From Betaproteobacteria bacterium HGW-Betaproteobacteria-8 (GTDB lineage: Bacteria > Pseudomonadota > Gammaproteobacteria > Burkholderiales > Methylophilaceae), in the NCBI GenBank assembly GCA_002842135.1, contig PHCD01000002.1, positions 1 through 43,383 on the forward strand: a DNA stretch of 43,383 bases, written 5' to 3'. The translations under genes were made by a program, and so were the position numbers. Positions 1 through 9,882 of this stretch are shown piece after piece; within the stretch, counting starts at the first letter, position 1, and every line of letters begins with the position of its first letter. The notes beneath the pieces were generated by a model. That model saw only the letters and a list, made by a program, of their open reading frames with translations. It had not been told where the DNA came from and did no database searches.

Positions 1-1461
1 AATTCCATCTGGCGTGAAATATGGATCAGTAAAGGATAGTGAATATGTGGTATTGATATCCCCGGTATTGACCTGGGCACTGACACGGTTACCGGTACCA
101 AGGAAGTTGTTCTGGTTAACTGTCACCCCGAAGATCACACCTTCAGAGCTGGAAAGGCCTGCACCGAATTGCACGCTACCCGTAGATTTTTCAGTCACAT
201 TGACGTTCAGATCCACCTGATCCGTAGTACCTGGTACTGCCGGCGTTTCAAGGTTCACATCTTCAAAAAACTGAAGGCGTTCGAGGCGTTGTTTTGACCG
301 TGTGATCTTGTCAGCACCATACCAGGCCGATTCCAGCTGACGCATCTCCCTGCGTAGCACTTCATCGCGGGTACGTGTGTTACCTGTCAGGTTAATGCGC
401 CTGACATAGACGCGACGGCCTGGGTCCACATAAAAAGTAAAGCCTACCGTATAATTTTCCTTGTCAACAGCAGGCACTGCATTGACATTGGCAAAAGCAT
501 AGCCATCGTTACCAAGACGATCACTGATCGCCTTGCTCGAATCCGTGACCTTCTGGCGATTGAAGAATTCACCAACTTCCACACTGACAAGTCCCAGTGC
601 CTCATCTTCCGGCAACAATATCTCTCCAGCCATCTTGACCTCACTGACCGTGTATTTATTGCCCTCGGTAATATTGACGGTAATGTAGATATCGCGCTTG
701 TCTGGTGTAATTGAAACCTGGGTTGAGTCTACATTGAACTCAAGGTAACCCTGGTTCATGTAAAAAGAGCGCAAGGCCTCAAGGTCAGCAGTCAGCTTCT
801 GTTTTGAGTACTGATCGTCCTTGTTCCACCAACTAAGCCAGTTAGGTGTTGTCAGCTTAAACTGCTCAAGCAAGACTTCGTCATCAAAATCCCGGTTGCC
901 CACAATATTGATGTTGCGAATCTTGGAAACCGCACCCTCTTCAATATCGAAGCGTATGGCTACCCGGTTACGCTCCTGTGGGCTGACAATGGTTTTTACC
1001 GTGGCTGCGTACTTACCCTGCGCCAGATATTGGCGCTTGATTTCCTGTTCTGCCCTGTCCAACATTGAGCGGTCAAAAATCAGACCACTTGACAAGCCAA
1101 CCTGCTTCAGGCCCTCCAGCATTTTATCGCTGGGGAAGGATTTGTTGCCATTGAATTCTATAGATGAAATTGCTGCGCGTTCCTGTACCAGCACTACCAG
1201 GACGTCATTATCAACTTCAATACGGACATCTTTGAAAAAACCTGTACCATAAAGCGCCTTGATCGCTTGTGTGGCTTTTCCATCATCCATGGTCTCGCCA
1301 ACCCTGACTGGCAAGTAGTTGAATATGGTGCCAGGCTCAGTGCGCTGGATACCCTCAACACGTATATCCTTCACCACAAAAGGCTCGATTGCCCACGCAT
1401 TGCTGATATATGCACTGACAAGCAAAGGTAAAATATGGTTGAGCTTGATCCTAAATCCCAT
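1..1461 (-). CDS. bamA: Outer membrane protein assembly factor BamA (3' end beyond window)
   Basis: Translation from the ATG at 1461 runs open to the left edge and gives 487 residues. It begins with a signal peptide ending in an AWA-type cleavage site near residue 24, followed by about 400 residues of POTRA repeats. Readable POTRA sequences include IEPFVVKDIRVEGIQRTEPG and VYVRRINLTGNTRTRDEVLR, then the linker VNVTEKSTGSVQFGAGLSSS that leads into the beta-barrel. BamA folds and inserts outer-membrane beta-barrel proteins, with the POTRA domains in the periplasm. The missing 3' part encodes most of the barrel. The gene starts 5 nt after the rseP stop, so the two are probably co-transcribed, as in many proteobacteria. 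Confidence is very high from length, domain order and context. Confidence 0.96.
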   Translation of the reverse strand, partial: MGFRIKLNHILPLLVSAYISNAWAIEPFVVKDIRVEGIQRTEPGTIFNYLPVRVGETMDDGKATQAIKALYGTGFFKDVRIEVDNDVLVVLVQERAAISSIEFNGNKSFPSDKMLEGLKQVGLSSGLIFDRSMLDRAEQEIKRQYLAQGKYAATVKTIVSPQERNRVAIRFDIEEGAVSKIRNINIVGNRDFDDEVLLEQFKLTTPNWLSWWNKDDQYSKQKLTADLEALRSFYMNQGYLEFNVDSTQVSITPDKRDIYITVNITEGNKYTVSEVKMAGEILLPEDEALGLVSVEVGEFFNRQKVTDSSKAISDRLGNDGYAFANVNAVPAVDKENYTVGFTFYVDPGRRVYVRRINLTGNTRTRDEVLRREMRQLESAWYGADKITRSKQRLERLQFFEDVNLETPAVPGTTDQVDLNVNVTEKSTGSVQFGAGLSSSEGVIFGVTVNQNNFLGTGNRVSAQVNTGDINTTYSLSFTDPYFTPDGI

Positions 1462-1466
1462 TAAGT

Positions 1467-2825
1467 TCAGCCTGTAAAAAATCGATTAATATCATTATAA
1501 AAAGCTACAACCATCAGCAGCCCCAGCAAGAATATCCCAACGCGTTGACCCGCTTCCATAACCGATTCTGGAACAGGGCTACCTTTAAAAATTTCCACCA
1601 TATAATACATCAAATGCCCGCCATCTAACACCGGGACAGGTAGTAGATTGAGCACGCCCAAACTGATACTGATAAGTGCCAGGAAACCGAGAAATGCCTT
1701 CCAGCCGACGTGCGCGCTCTGTCCTGCGTAACTTGCAATACTCACAGGCCCACTAACCCCTTTCCACGAAACATCGCCGGTAATCATGCTGGCCAGCATC
1801 TTCAAACTGAATACCGAGGTCTCCCATGTTTTTGCCGTGGCTTTTACAGCAGATTCCAACGGGCCATACCTGACATTGACCAGCACCTCATCTAGCGCAG
1901 CCTGATCAATCTGGTTCATGGCTCCAATGCGCCCGATTTCTGCACCATCTTCAACCACACTATCGGGAGTGAGCTCTATACTCAACTGTTGGCTGTCACG
2001 TTCCACTTCCAGCCGGATCGCCTGCTGCGGGTGCTGGCGGACAATTGTAACGAACTGCTCCCAACGATTTACAGCTTCGCCATCAACGGCAAGTATCTGA
2101 TCTCCGCTTTGCAGGCCGGACCTCTCGGCCACACCCCCCTGAACCATATCGCCGATAACGGCAGGAACAATCGGCTGGTATGGCTTCAGACCCAGTTTAT
2201 CGAGAAAATCGCCTTCATAATCCTCTCGTCCTATGCTCTTCAAACTAAGAAGGTATAGATGTTTTTCATTCGATTTGTCTACCGTTTCAACATCAACCGA
2301 TTCGGATTTCAGTGATTCCTGCAACAATACCCAACGTACGTCCTGCCATGTCTGCGTTGGATTACCTGCCACTGCCTGTATGCGTTGCCCTGCCTTCATG
2401 CCGGCCTCGGCGGCAGGAGTTTCCAGGGGGATTTCATCCAGCAGTGGCTTCATCCCCATCACGCCGTGCATGAACAACCACCAGTAAAGGAAAATGGCCA
2501 GCAGCAGATTAGCCACCGGGCCGGCTAAAACTATGGCGATGCGTTTCCAGACGGATTGACGATTAAAAGCACGAGAGATATCTTCATCCGGGCTAACGGG
2601 CCCTTCCCGCTCGTCCAGCATTTTGACATAGCCGCCAAATGGCAACACAGCCAACACAAACTCGGTTCGATCCCTGCCGAATGTCCTGCTAAATATTGGC
2701 TTACCAAAACCAATGGAAAAACGCAGAACTTTGACTCTACACCAACGCGCCGCCTGAAAATGGCCATATTCATGGATGGCGATCAGTACGCTAAGCGTAA
2801 AAATAAATGCAGCGATGGTCAGCAT
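1467..2825 (-). CDS. rseP: RseP, site-2 intramembrane metalloprotease
   Basis: This 452-residue membrane protease matches the RseP/S2P family. The zinc-binding HEYGH motif is at residues 18-22 in the first membrane segment, and the third zinc-ligand motif, NLLPVPVLDGGH, is near the C terminus. Two PDZ-like regions lie between (roughly residues 115-300), as in proteobacterial RseP. In this family the enzyme cleaves anti-sigma factor RseA to release sigma-E and clears signal-peptide remnants; no RseA is in this window, so the substrate is inferred. Its start codon directly abuts the dxr stop codon and its stop lies 5 nt before bamA, so translation of dxr, rseP and bamA is likely coupled. Full length, no anomalies. 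Confidence 0.96.
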   Translation of the reverse strand: MLTIAAFIFTLSVLIAIHEYGHFQAARWCRVKVLRFSIGFGKPIFSRTFGRDRTEFVLAVLPFGGYVKMLDEREGPVSPDEDISRAFNRQSVWKRIAIVLAGPVANLLLAIFLYWWLFMHGVMGMKPLLDEIPLETPAAEAGMKAGQRIQAVAGNPTQTWQDVRWVLLQESLKSESVDVETVDKSNEKHLYLLSLKSIGREDYEGDFLDKLGLKPYQPIVPAVIGDMVQGGVAERSGLQSGDQILAVDGEAVNRWEQFVTIVRQHPQQAIRLEVERDSQQLSIELTPDSVVEDGAEIGRIGAMNQIDQAALDEVLVNVRYGPLESAVKATAKTWETSVFSLKMLASMITGDVSWKGVSGPVSIASYAGQSAHVGWKAFLGFLALISISLGVLNLLPVPVLDGGHLMYYMVEIFKGSPVPESVMEAGQRVGIFLLGLLMVVAFYNDINRFFTG

Positions 2826-4010
2826 TTAGTGGTCAAGCATCCAGTTTTTGGCCAGTTGACGAGCCATCTGGTCGGCTTCGATCACGATCTCAAGTGTATC
2901 GGCTGGCACGATCGCAGATTGCCCCAGCACGGATTCAATCATGGCCGGAATGTCGGTAAAGCCTATCCGGTGATGCAGAAATGCATCTACAGCAACCTCA
3001 TTGGCTGCATTGAGGATGGCGGGCGCTGTACCGCCCATATCGAGCGAATCGAAGGCCAGTCGCAGGCAAGGAAATTTATTCATGTCAGGCGCTTCAAAAT
3101 CGAATCTGCCGATTTTAAAAAGGTCCAGGCTGCTGACACCGCTATCCAGGCGCTCCGGATAGCCCAAGGCATAAGCAATAGGGGTTCTCATGTCAGGATT
3201 GCCTAGTTGAGCCAATACTGACCCATCAACGTACTCGACCATGGAATGAATCACGCTTTGTGGATGCACTACCACCTCTATTTGTTCCGCACTGGCGTTG
3301 AATAGCCAATGCGCCTCTATGACTTCGAGGCCTTTGTTCATCAGCGTGGAGGAATCGATGGTGATTTTCGGCCCCATCACCCAGTTTGGGTGATTCAAGG
3401 CCTGTTCAGGCGTTACACCTGTCAACTCAGTCAGACTTGTGTTACGGAAAGGCCCACCTGAAGCTGTAAGCAGAATGCGGCGTATACCTGCCTCATGCAA
3501 ATGCTTCCTGCGCTGTTCAGGCATTACCTGGAAAATCGCATTATGTTCGCTATCTATCGGCAACAATGTAGCCCCGCCCTGTTCAACAGCCTGCATGAAC
3601 AGACTGCCAGACAAGACCAGGGTTTCCTTGTTCGCCAATAATATTCGTTTGCCAGCCTTGGCGGCGGCAAGTGAGGGCTTGAGCCCGGCTGCACCAACAA
3701 TCGCTGCCATAACCACATCGACATCGGCATGTACGCTGACAAATTCAAGCGCCTCCAGCCCGAACAAGACTTCCGTATCACTACCGGCTTTGCGTAAATC
3801 CACTTTTAAACGTTCAGCGGCAGACTCATCCAGCAACACGGCATAGCGTGGAGAGAATTGCAGGCATTGCTCATACAACTCTTCAGCCCTGCTGTTAGCA
3901 GTCAGCGCAAATGCCTGAAATTTCTTTGGATGACGTGACATGACATCCAGCGTCTGCTTGCCTATCGTGCCCGTAGCGCCAAGAATTGTGACCAGGTTGG
4001 CCCTAGGCAT
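2826..4010 (-). CDS. dxr: 1-deoxy-D-xylulose 5-phosphate reductoisomerase
   Basis: This 394-residue protein is the DXP reductoisomerase of the MEP pathway, converting DXP to 2-C-methyl-D-erythritol 4-phosphate with NADPH. The N-terminal dinucleotide-binding motif [15 protein letters not shown], the substrate-binding segments [12 protein letters not shown] and [19 protein letters not shown], and the C-terminal helical region are all present at normal length. Its start overlaps the cdsA stop by 8 nt and its stop abuts rseP. Together with uppS and the hpn genes elsewhere in the window it shows an MEP-derived isoprenoid supply feeding undecaprenyl phosphate and squalene-type lipids. Confidence 0.97.
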   Translation of the reverse strand: MPRANLVTILGATGTIGKQTLDVMSRHPKKFQAFALTANSRAEELYEQCLQFSPRYAVLLDESAAERLKVDLRKAGSDTEVLFGLEALEFVSVHADVDVVMAAIVGAAGLKPSLAAAKAGKRILLANKETLVLSGSLFMQAVEQGGATLLPIDSEHNAIFQVMPEQRRKHLHEAGIRRILLTASGGPFRNTSLTELTGVTPEQALNHPNWVMGPKITIDSSTLMNKGLEVIEAHWLFNASAEQIEVVVHPQSVIHSMVEYVDGSVLAQLGNPDMRTPIAYALGYPERLDSGVSSLDLFKIGRFDFEAPDMNKFPCLRLAFDSLDMGGTAPAILNAANEVAVDAFLHHRIGFTDIPAMIESVLGQSAIVPADTLEIVIEADQMARQLAKNWMLDH

Positions 4011-4833
4011 AAAACGACTCCATCACCAGAAAATACGTAGGAAAATAAATAAAAAACATGACCAGCGGCAAAGTGGAAGTCAATCCGTCTATCCTGTCCA
4101 GAATACCGCCGTGTCCGGGCAGAAGACTACCGCTATCCTTGACCCCGGCTTGCCTTTTAACCAGCGACTCAAGCAAGTCGCCCATGATGCTGAGTACAGT
4201 AATGCCCAACAGGCCAACGATCGTCCAGTAAGGCAGCGACAAACTAACGCAGAGAATCGCCCCGTAAACGGAAACTCCAAGCCAGGCGCCCAGCACGCCT
4301 TCCCAAGTCTTCCCGGGACTGATCTGCGGCGCCAGTTTGTGTTTGCCGAAACGCCTGCCGGCAAAATATGCGGCGCTATCTGCGATCCAGACCGTAGCCA
4401 TCACCATCAACAATAGCCATGGGCTGATACCGCGCATACTGACCAGAGCCAGCCAAGTGGGGAAAAGAATCACCAGGCCGATGAATGCCAGTACCGCAGG
4501 TTGCCTGATCTGAAAGCGCATCATCAGCCAGGCTGGGGATACCATCAGCCAGAATATGGTAGCTGCAAGTATGCTGTAAAACATGACTTGTGGCTGCAAG
4601 GTCGGCATGCCGATATTGTCAGCCAGTATAATAATGACGCCAAAGACTATGGCCGTACTGACGTATACATGACGCCAGGGCTTTGCCAGCTTGGCAATCC
4701 CGGCCCACTCCCAAAAAGCGATTGCAATGAAAGCCAGCATCAAGAGCGCCCAGTAGACATCAGGCAGGAAAAATACCGCAGCAAGGAAGCCCGCCATCAA
4801 TATCACAGAAGTCAATACACGGGTTTTAAGCAT
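4003..4833 (-). CDS. cdsA: Phosphatidate cytidylyltransferase (CDP-DAG synthase)
   Basis: This 276-residue polytopic membrane protein has about eight hydrophobic segments. The CdsA signature is in its C-terminal third: the SPGKTWEG segment, then [18 protein letters not shown] and [12 protein letters not shown] with the metal-binding Asp residues. It makes CDP-diacylglycerol from phosphatidic acid and CTP, the branch point for bacterial phospholipids. The gene overlaps uppS upstream and dxr downstream by 8 nt each, which indicates translational coupling in the envelope operon. Length and motifs are standard. Confidence 0.96.
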   Translation of the reverse strand: MLKTRVLTSVILMAGFLAAVFFLPDVYWALLMLAFIAIAFWEWAGIAKLAKPWRHVYVSTAIVFGVIIILADNIGMPTLQPQVMFYSILAATIFWLMVSPAWLMMRFQIRQPAVLAFIGLVILFPTWLALVSMRGISPWLLLMVMATVWIADSAAYFAGRRFGKHKLAPQISPGKTWEGVLGAWLGVSVYGAILCVSLSLPYWTIVGLLGITVLSIMGDLLESLVKRQAGVKDSGSLLPGHGGILDRIDGLTSTLPLVMFFIYFPTYFLVMESFYA

Positions 4834-5608
4834 GTTTTTTATTCCCGGTATCTGGTGGCGATTGACTTAATTGCTCGCTGGTGCGGCCGAATCTTCTCTC
4901 CCGGGACTGGAATGAATGTATGGCTTTATTGAAAGCAGTCTCGTCAAAATCCGGCCAAAGTGTGTCTGTAAAATAAAGTTCAGTGTATGCAAGCTGCCAG
5001 AGCAGAAAATTGCTGATGCGTTTTTCGCCACCCGTGCGGATAAACAGATCCGGCTCTGGTGCGTATTGCATTGCCAGATGTGTAGCCAGGTCCTCTTCCG
5101 AATAACCTCCGGCTTTTTCCGGTTCCTGATTGGTCAGCTTGTTGATAGCTTGTATCAAATCCCAGCGTCCGCCGTAGTTTGCTGCAATGGTTAAAGTCAA
5201 ACCGGTATTGTTCGCTGTCAATGCTTCCGCCGCATCAATACGGGCGCAGAGCGATGTATCGAACTGGGAACGATCGCCGATGACAATCATGCGGATGTTG
5301 TTTTGATGCAGCTTGTTGACTTCCTGACTGAGCGCTTCCATAAACAGGCCCATGAGAAAACTGACCTCTTCCGGCGGACGGCGCCAGTTTTCACTGCTGA
5401 AGGCAAACAAGGTTAGGAATTCAACGCCCAGCGTAGCACATGATTTAACCATGGCTCGCACAGTCTCAACGCCACGCTTATGCCCTGCCACCCTGGGCAA
5501 AAAGCGTTTCTTGGCCCAACGGCCATTGCCGTCCATGATGACCGCAATGTGCCGTGGAATAAGAGATGTAGCAGGAATGGTCTTTGTGGAGCTGCCAAAT
5601 AATGCCAT
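4826..5608 (-). CDS. uppS: Undecaprenyl diphosphate synthase (cis-prenyltransferase)
   Basis: This 260-residue cis-prenyltransferase has the catalytic motif MDGNGRWA (Asp26 in this numbering), followed by GHKRGVE, FAFSSENW and the C-terminal DLFIRTGGEKRISNFLLWQ region. It extends farnesyl diphosphate with eight isopentenyl units to give the C55 lipid carrier precursor for peptidoglycan and other surface glycans, including lipid-linked glycans of the kind PglL-type ligases use. The start is supported by GGAG five nt before the ATG. About 15 residues at the C terminus are polar and atypical, which is common in this family. It overlaps cdsA by 8 nt. Confidence 0.96.
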   Translation of the reverse strand: MALFGSSTKTIPATSLIPRHIAVIMDGNGRWAKKRFLPRVAGHKRGVETVRAMVKSCATLGVEFLTLFAFSSENWRRPPEEVSFLMGLFMEALSQEVNKLHQNNIRMIVIGDRSQFDTSLCARIDAAEALTANNTGLTLTIAANYGGRWDLIQAINKLTNQEPEKAGGYSEEDLATHLAMQYAPEPDLFIRTGGEKRISNFLLWQLAYTELYFTDTLWPDFDETAFNKAIHSFQSRERRFGRTSEQLSQSPPDTGNKKHA

Positions 5609-5659
5609 TACTGCTCCAGTATCAGGTAATGCACAAATATAACTCAGCCAGTCCGATGG

Positions 5660-6217
5660 CTAAACCGCCATCAACTCGGCTTCTTTGGCTTGCAAATGCT
5701 TGTCGACTTCCGCGACGAATTTGTCCGTCAGCTTCTGCACGTCATCCTGCATGCGACGCTCATCGTCCTCACTGATTTCCTTGTCCTTGGTCAGTTTCTT
5801 CAGTGCGTCATTGGCATCACGCCTGACATTACGTATAGCAACCTTGGCGTTCTCACCTTCGGTGCGCACGATCTTGGTCATCTCCTTGCGACGTTCTTCC
5901 GTCAGCATCGGCATTGGTACCCGGATCATGTCGCCGTTGGTGGCAGGATTAAGGCCGAGGTCGCTATCGCGAATCGCCTTTTCCACCTTGCCCACCATGT
6001 TCTTTTCATAGGGCTGCACGTTCAGCGTTCTGGCATCGCCCAGATTGACGCTGGCCACCTGATTGACGGCAACCATGGAACCGTAATATTCAACCATGAC
6101 GTGATCCAGCAGGCCGGTATGTGCGCGGCCGGTGCGGATCTTGGTCAAATCCGTCTTTAATGATTCCAGCGATTTCTGCATCTTCTGTTCGGCAGTTTTT
6201 CTTACATCGTCCAGCAC
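5660..6217 (-). CDS. frr: Ribosome recycling factor
   Basis: The 185-residue product matches RRF throughout: an N-terminal helix with [15 protein letters not shown], the region [15 protein letters not shown], and the C-terminal [26 protein letters not shown] segment. With EF-G it splits post-termination ribosomes. The start codon is GTG at 6217, supported by AAGGAG six nt upstream. It lies 36 nt downstream of pyrH and 51 nt upstream of uppS, in the usual tsf-pyrH-frr-uppS order. Confidence 0.97.
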   Translation of the reverse strand: MLDDVRKTAEQKMQKSLESLKTDLTKIRTGRAHTGLLDHVMVEYYGSMVAVNQVASVNLGDARTLNVQPYEKNMVGKVEKAIRDSDLGLNPATNGDMIRVPMPMLTEERRKEMTKIVRTEGENAKVAIRNVRRDANDALKKLTKDKEISEDDERRMQDDVQKLTDKFVAEVDKHLQAKEAELMAV

Positions 6218-6253
6218 GTTCTTCTCCTTACATTTTCAATCGTATGCCAGTGA

Positions 6254-6994
6254 TTATGGCAATACTTTTGTACCTTCGTCTTCACCCATCACAACGCGCT
6301 TGAGTGCGCCCTGCTTGAATATACTGAAGACGGAGATAGGCAGATTCTGGTCCCGGCACAGGGTCAGTGCCGTGGCATCCATGACCTTGAGATTCTTGAT
6401 GATGGCTTCATCGAAAGTGATGGTCTTATAGCGCATGGCATCCGGATGCGTCTTCGGGTCGTCGGTATAGACGCCATCCACCTTGGTCGCCTTCAATACG
6501 ATATCCACATTCATTTCCATACCGCGCAATGCAGCTGCAGTATCAGTCGTAAAAAACGGATTGCCGGTACCGGCACCGAAGATGACTACACGCCCCTCTT
6601 CCAGGTAGCGCATGGCCTTGCCGCGGATATAGGGTTCTGCGACCTGTTCGATATTGAGTGCGGATTGCACGCGCGCCTTGAGGCCGACATGTCTCATGGC
6701 GTCCTGCAGGGCCAGCGCATTCATGACAGTTGCCATCATGCCCATATAATCGGCCGTGGCGCGGTCCATACCTTCTGCAGCTGGTGCAATGCCGCGGAAG
6801 ATGTTGCCGCCGCCGATGACGACCGCGACCTGGACTCCCAGACCGACTACTTCCTTGATTTCTTCAACGATGCGCGAGATGGTAGCGCGATTGATGCCAT
6901 AGCTGTCATCGCCCATCAGGGCTTCGCCTGACAACTTGAGCAAGATGCGCTTATAGGCTGGAGCGCCAGATGAGATGTGAGATGAATCGGACAT
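6254..6994 (-). CDS. pyrH: UMP kinase
   Basis: This 246-residue protein is a bacterial UMP kinase of the amino-acid kinase fold. The phosphate-binding segment [14 protein letters not shown] is at the N terminus, GGGNIFRG follows, and the nucleotide-binding segment [17 protein letters not shown] is present. It phosphorylates UMP to UDP in pyrimidine biosynthesis. The ATG is preceded by AGGAG at 4-nt spacing. A 160-nt gap with two inverted repeats separates it from tsf, so it may be partly uncoupled from rpsB-tsf transcription. Confidence 0.97.
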   Translation of the reverse strand: MSDSSHISSGAPAYKRILLKLSGEALMGDDSYGINRATISRIVEEIKEVVGLGVQVAVVIGGGNIFRGIAPAAEGMDRATADYMGMMATVMNALALQDAMRHVGLKARVQSALNIEQVAEPYIRGKAMRYLEEGRVVIFGAGTGNPFFTTDTAAALRGMEMNVDIVLKATKVDGVYTDDPKTHPDAMRYKTITFDEAIIKNLKVMDATALTLCRDQNLPISVFSIFKQGALKRVVMGEDEGTKVLP

Positions 6995-7065
6995 ATCGCT
7001 CCTGTCGTGATGCTATTTAGAGTAATGCTGTTTTTATTCTTGCTCAGGTTTCCCTGAACCTATCG

Positions 7066-7116
7066 TGCAAAAACGTTAACGGCAACATGCTTAAGATGTG
7101 CCACTAACGTTTTGCA
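7066..7116 (-). terminator. Hairpin with short U-tract between tsf and pyrH
   Basis: On the minus strand a long imperfect stem has the outer arms TGCAAAACGTTA and TAACGTTTTTGCA, with further pairing inside. The 3' arm contains a run of five U. It lies after tsf and before pyrH. It could be a weak terminator or attenuator that lowers transcription from the highly expressed rpsB-tsf unit into pyrH; the U-tract sits inside the arm, so strong termination is uncertain. Confidence 0.45.
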
Positions 7117-7127
7117 TTATGACATTT

Positions 7128-7147
7128 TTGCACAGCGAGCTGTGCAA
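7128..7147. repeat. 9-bp inverted repeat downstream of tsf
   Basis: The perfect palindrome TTGCACAGC-GA-GCTGTGCAA lies just after the tsf stop codon. In the tsf direction it is not followed by a U-run, so it is not a classical intrinsic terminator; it could be an mRNA-stabilising 3' hairpin. Seen directly; function inferred. Confidence 0.5.
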
Positions 7148-7154
7148 TAGGTAC

Positions 7155-8033
7155 TTAAATCTTGGCTGCAGCAGCTACTTCAGCAGCAAAGTCGGTCACC
7201 TTCTTTTCGATGCCTTCACCAACGACAAACATGGTAAATGCGGCAACGCTGGCGTTGTTAGCCTTCAATAGCTGATCAATGCTTTGCTTGCCTGCAGGAT
7301 CCTTGACGAAAACCTGGTCGAGCAAGGCAACATCCTTAAGGAATTTTTGCACTGAGCCTTCGATCATCTTCGCTGCAAATTCAGGCTTGCCGGATTCTGC
7401 AGCTTTCTGAGTCGCGATGGAACGCTCTTTCTCGATCAATTCGGCCGGTACGTCATCCTTGGAAAGGGCAACTGGCTTGGAAGCTGCAATATGCATTGCA
7501 ATGTCTTTAGCCAGGGCTTCATCGCCGCCAACCAGATCAACCACAACACCAATCTTGCCACCATGGATGTAGCTGGAAAGCTTGCCTTTGGCTTCGAATT
7601 TTGCGAAACGACGAATGGTGATGTTCTCGCCGATCTTGCCAATCAACTGGGCGCGTGCGTCTTCGATAACTTCATCACCGATCTTCATTGCGGACAGCGC
7701 AGTGACGTCTGCAGGGTTCTGGGTGGCGACCACTTCAGCCAGGTTGCGAGTCAGCGCCAAAAAATCATCATTCTTGGCAACAAAGTCAGTCTCACAGTTA
7801 ACTTCAACAATAGCACCCTGCTTGCCATCGGCGCTGACGTAAACACCGACGGTACCTTCAGCTGCAACACGGGCAGCAGCCTTGCTCAACTTGTTGCCAA
7901 GACGAGCACGCAGCAGCTCTTCTGCTTTGGCCATATCGCCTTCAGCTTCAACCAGGACCTTCTTGCAGTCCATCATAGGCGCGTCAGTGCGCTCACGTAA
8001 TTCCTTCACCATGCTGGCAGTAATTTCAGCCAT
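7155..8033 (-). CDS. tsf: Translation elongation factor Ts
   Basis: The 292-residue product is EF-Ts, the nucleotide exchange factor for EF-Tu. The N-terminal UBA-like domain with [20 protein letters not shown], the [12 protein letters not shown] motif and the [10 protein letters not shown] core are intact. AGGAG six nt before the ATG supports the start. It follows rpsB with a strong palindromic terminator-like hairpin between them, the arrangement that allows differential rpsB/tsf expression. Confidence 0.97.
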   Translation of the reverse strand: MAEITASMVKELRERTDAPMMDCKKVLVEAEGDMAKAEELLRARLGNKLSKAAARVAAEGTVGVYVSADGKQGAIVEVNCETDFVAKNDDFLALTRNLAEVVATQNPADVTALSAMKIGDEVIEDARAQLIGKIGENITIRRFAKFEAKGKLSSYIHGGKIGVVVDLVGGDEALAKDIAMHIAASKPVALSKDDVPAELIEKERSIATQKAAESGKPEFAAKMIEGSVQKFLKDVALLDQVFVKDPAGKQSIDQLLKANNASVAAFTMFVVGEGIEKKVTDFAAEVAAAAKI

Positions 8034-8082
8034 GCTTTACTCCTAAATGTTCTAATAATCTTGATTTACGAAGGTCGGGCAT

Positions 8083-8110
8083 AAAAAAGGGGCACGTATG
8101 CCCCTTTTTT
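8083..8110 (-). terminator. Bidirectional intrinsic hairpin between rpsB and tsf
   Basis: Arms AAAAAAGGGGCA and TGCCCCTTTTTT flank a CGTA loop, giving a G/C-rich stem followed by a U-run in either direction. It starts 6 nt past the rpsB stop and ends about 50 nt before tsf. As tsf shows no obvious separate promoter, partial read-through (attenuation) is the likely role. Confidence 0.8.
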
Positions 8111-8116
8111 TCAGGG

Positions 8117-8866
8117 TTATTCCGCAGACGCTTCTTCGACTTCGACGAATTCTTCTTCTGTAGCAGATTTAACGATTTCAGTAATCGACTGGCTACGGCC
8201 TTCAAGTGCAGCATCAGCAATACCGCGTGCGTACAGGCGGATTGCGCGGCTCGAGTCATCATTGCCAGGAATCACGTAAGCGATACCATCCGGGGAGTTG
8301 TTAGTATCAACCACACCGATGACAGGGATACCGAGCTTGGCAGCTTCAGTGACGGCGCCACTTTCATGACCGACGTCGATGATAAAGATAGCATCAGGCA
8401 AACCGCCCATGTCCTTGATACCGCCGATGGAACGCTCGAGTTTTTCCATTTCGCGCTTGAGGCCAAGCGCTTCTTTCTTGCCAAATTTTTCCATACCGCC
8501 ATCCTGGAGCAGGGCTTCCAGCTCATTGAGGCGCTTGATGGATTGTTTAACTGTCTTGAAGTTGGTCAGCATGCCGCCCAACCAGCGGTGATTCACATAA
8601 GCACAGCCAGCGCGCTGAGCTTCTTCCTTAACGATTTCACGAGCCTGGCGCTTGGTGCCAACGAACAGGATACGACCCTTGTTTGCAGCCAGTTGACGCA
8701 CGTATTTCAGTGCATCTTCAAACATGGGCAGGGATTTTTCCAGATTGACGATATGGATCTTGTTACGGTCACCGAAGATGAACGGTGCCATTTTAGGATT
8801 CCAGTAACGGGTTTGATGGCCGAAGTGAACTCCGGCTTCCAGCATTTGACGCATAGTAACGGACAT
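8117..8866 (-). CDS. rpsB: 30S ribosomal protein S2
   Basis: This 249-residue protein matches bacterial S2 over its whole length: [22 protein letters not shown] at the start, the [12 protein letters not shown] and [12 protein letters not shown] segments, and the end of the fold at [19 protein letters not shown], with a short acidic C-terminal tail. GGAG six nt before the ATG supports the start. It is the first gene of the minus-strand cluster and is divergent from map, with a structured leader upstream (8975-9004). Confidence 0.97.
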   Translation of the reverse strand: MSVTMRQMLEAGVHFGHQTRYWNPKMAPFIFGDRNKIHIVNLEKSLPMFEDALKYVRQLAANKGRILFVGTKRQAREIVKEEAQRAGCAYVNHRWLGGMLTNFKTVKQSIKRLNELEALLQDGGMEKFGKKEALGLKREMEKLERSIGGIKDMGGLPDAIFIIDVGHESGAVTEAAKLGIPVIGVVDTNNSPDGIAYVIPGNDDSSRAIRLYARGIADAALEGRSQSITEIVKSATEEEFVEVEEASAE

Positions 8867-8974
8867 AATAGTCTCCAGTAAGGGTTAATGCTTCCACACT
8901 CCCAACAACACCAAGTCAATGCTTAATGGAACAAGCCTTGCATGGCACCCTGTACGGGGAATGTGTGCAGATTT

Positions 8975-9004
8975 CCATTTAACAGGACGATTCCTGCTAA
9001 ATGG
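8975..9004 (-). promoter_or_regulatory. Stem-loop in the rpsB leader region
   Basis: A 13-bp inverted repeat with one mismatch (CCATTTAACAGGA, 4-nt loop, TCCTGCTAAATGG) lies about 110 nt upstream of the rpsB start in the rpsB/map divergent region. S2 is known to repress its own translation through its mRNA leader in gammaproteobacteria, so a leader element is plausible here. A candidate rpsB promoter (TTGAAT, 18 nt, TAGCAT) lies just upstream at about 9016-9045 on the minus strand, which would place the stem inside the transcript. Promoter call is weak; the stem is clear. Confidence 0.45.
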
Positions 9005-9076
9005 GTGCAGTATGCTACCATAAGCACCCGTTTGGATTCAAGGAAATTTAGGCTTTCAGAGCCGCTAAAAGGCATT

Positions 9077-9880
9077 ATGGCAATTACTATCAAGAACAAC
9101 GCAGATATTGAAAAAATGCGCGTGGCTGGCAAGCTGGCAGCCGAAGTGCTGGACTTCATCACGCCCCACGTCAAACCTGGCGTAACAACCGGAGAACTCG
9201 ATCAATTGTGCCACGACTACATGGTCAAGGTACAGAAGACGATACCGGCACCGCTGAATTACGCGCCACCTGGCCACGTCCCTTACCCAAAATCCATCTG
9301 CACTTCCGTCAATCACCAGATTTGCCATGGTGTGCCTGGCGAAAAGGTCTTGAAGAACGGCGATATCGTCAACCTGGACATCACCGTCATCAAGGAAGGT
9401 TACCACGGCGACACCAGTCGCATGTTCTGTGTCGGCGAGCCGTCGATCCAGGCTAAACGCCTGTGTGACATCACTTATGACTGCATGTGGATGGGCATCG
9501 CCAAAGTCAAGCCTGGCGCCACGTTGGGGGATATTGGCCATGCGATTCAAAGTCATGCTGAAAAAAATGGCTACAGCGTCGTACGCGAATTTTGCGGACA
9601 CGGTATCGGCAAGAAATTTCATGAAGACCCACAGGTACTGCATTATGGGAGGCCGGGCAGCGGCCTGAAATTGCAGGCCGGCATGATATTCACCATAGAA
9701 CCCATGATTAATGCCGGCAAGCGTGATATCAAGCAACTGAATGATGGCTGGACCATTGTCACCAAAGATCACAGTCTTTCTGCTCAATGGGAACATACCG
9801 TGCTGGTCACGGAAACCGGTTATGAGGTATTGACCGTTTCTGCGGGAACGCCCGCCCCCTCCGCCGCGATCCAGGCATAA
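9077..9880 (+). CDS. map: Methionine aminopeptidase type I
   Basis: From the ATG at 9077 the product is 267 residues, the normal length for a type I methionine aminopeptidase, which removes initiator methionine from new proteins. The dinuclear metal ligands are visible: Asp in VNLDITVIKEGYHGDTSRMF (two), His in GHGIGKKFHEDPQ, Glu in FTIEPMIN and Glu in WEHTVLVTETG. The frame stays open upstream to 8942, but that 45-residue extension lies in the rpsB promoter region and resembles no known MAP; AAAAGG just before 9077 supports the start used. It is followed 2 nt later by glnD. Confidence 0.96.
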   Translation: MAITIKNNADIEKMRVAGKLAAEVLDFITPHVKPGVTTGELDQLCHDYMVKVQKTIPAPLNYAPPGHVPYPKSICTSVNHQICHGVPGEKVLKNGDIVNLDITVIKEGYHGDTSRMFCVGEPSIQAKRLCDITYDCMWMGIAKVKPGATLGDIGHAIQSHAEKNGYSVVREFCGHGIGKKFHEDPQVLHYGRPGSGLKLQAGMIFTIEPMINAGKRDIKQLNDGWTIVTKDHSLSAQWEHTVLVTETGYEVLTVSAGTPAPSAAIQA

Positions 9881-9882
9881 AT

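Noticed and set aside
2556..3206. A 216-codon plus-strand open frame across rseP and dxr
   Set aside because: Both opposite-strand genes are certain, and the frame has no homology or ribosome-binding site.
8942..9076. 45-residue N-terminal extension of methionine aminopeptidase
   Set aside because: It lies in the rpsB/map promoter region with a conserved-looking hairpin, and type I enzymes of about 265 residues start at 9077.
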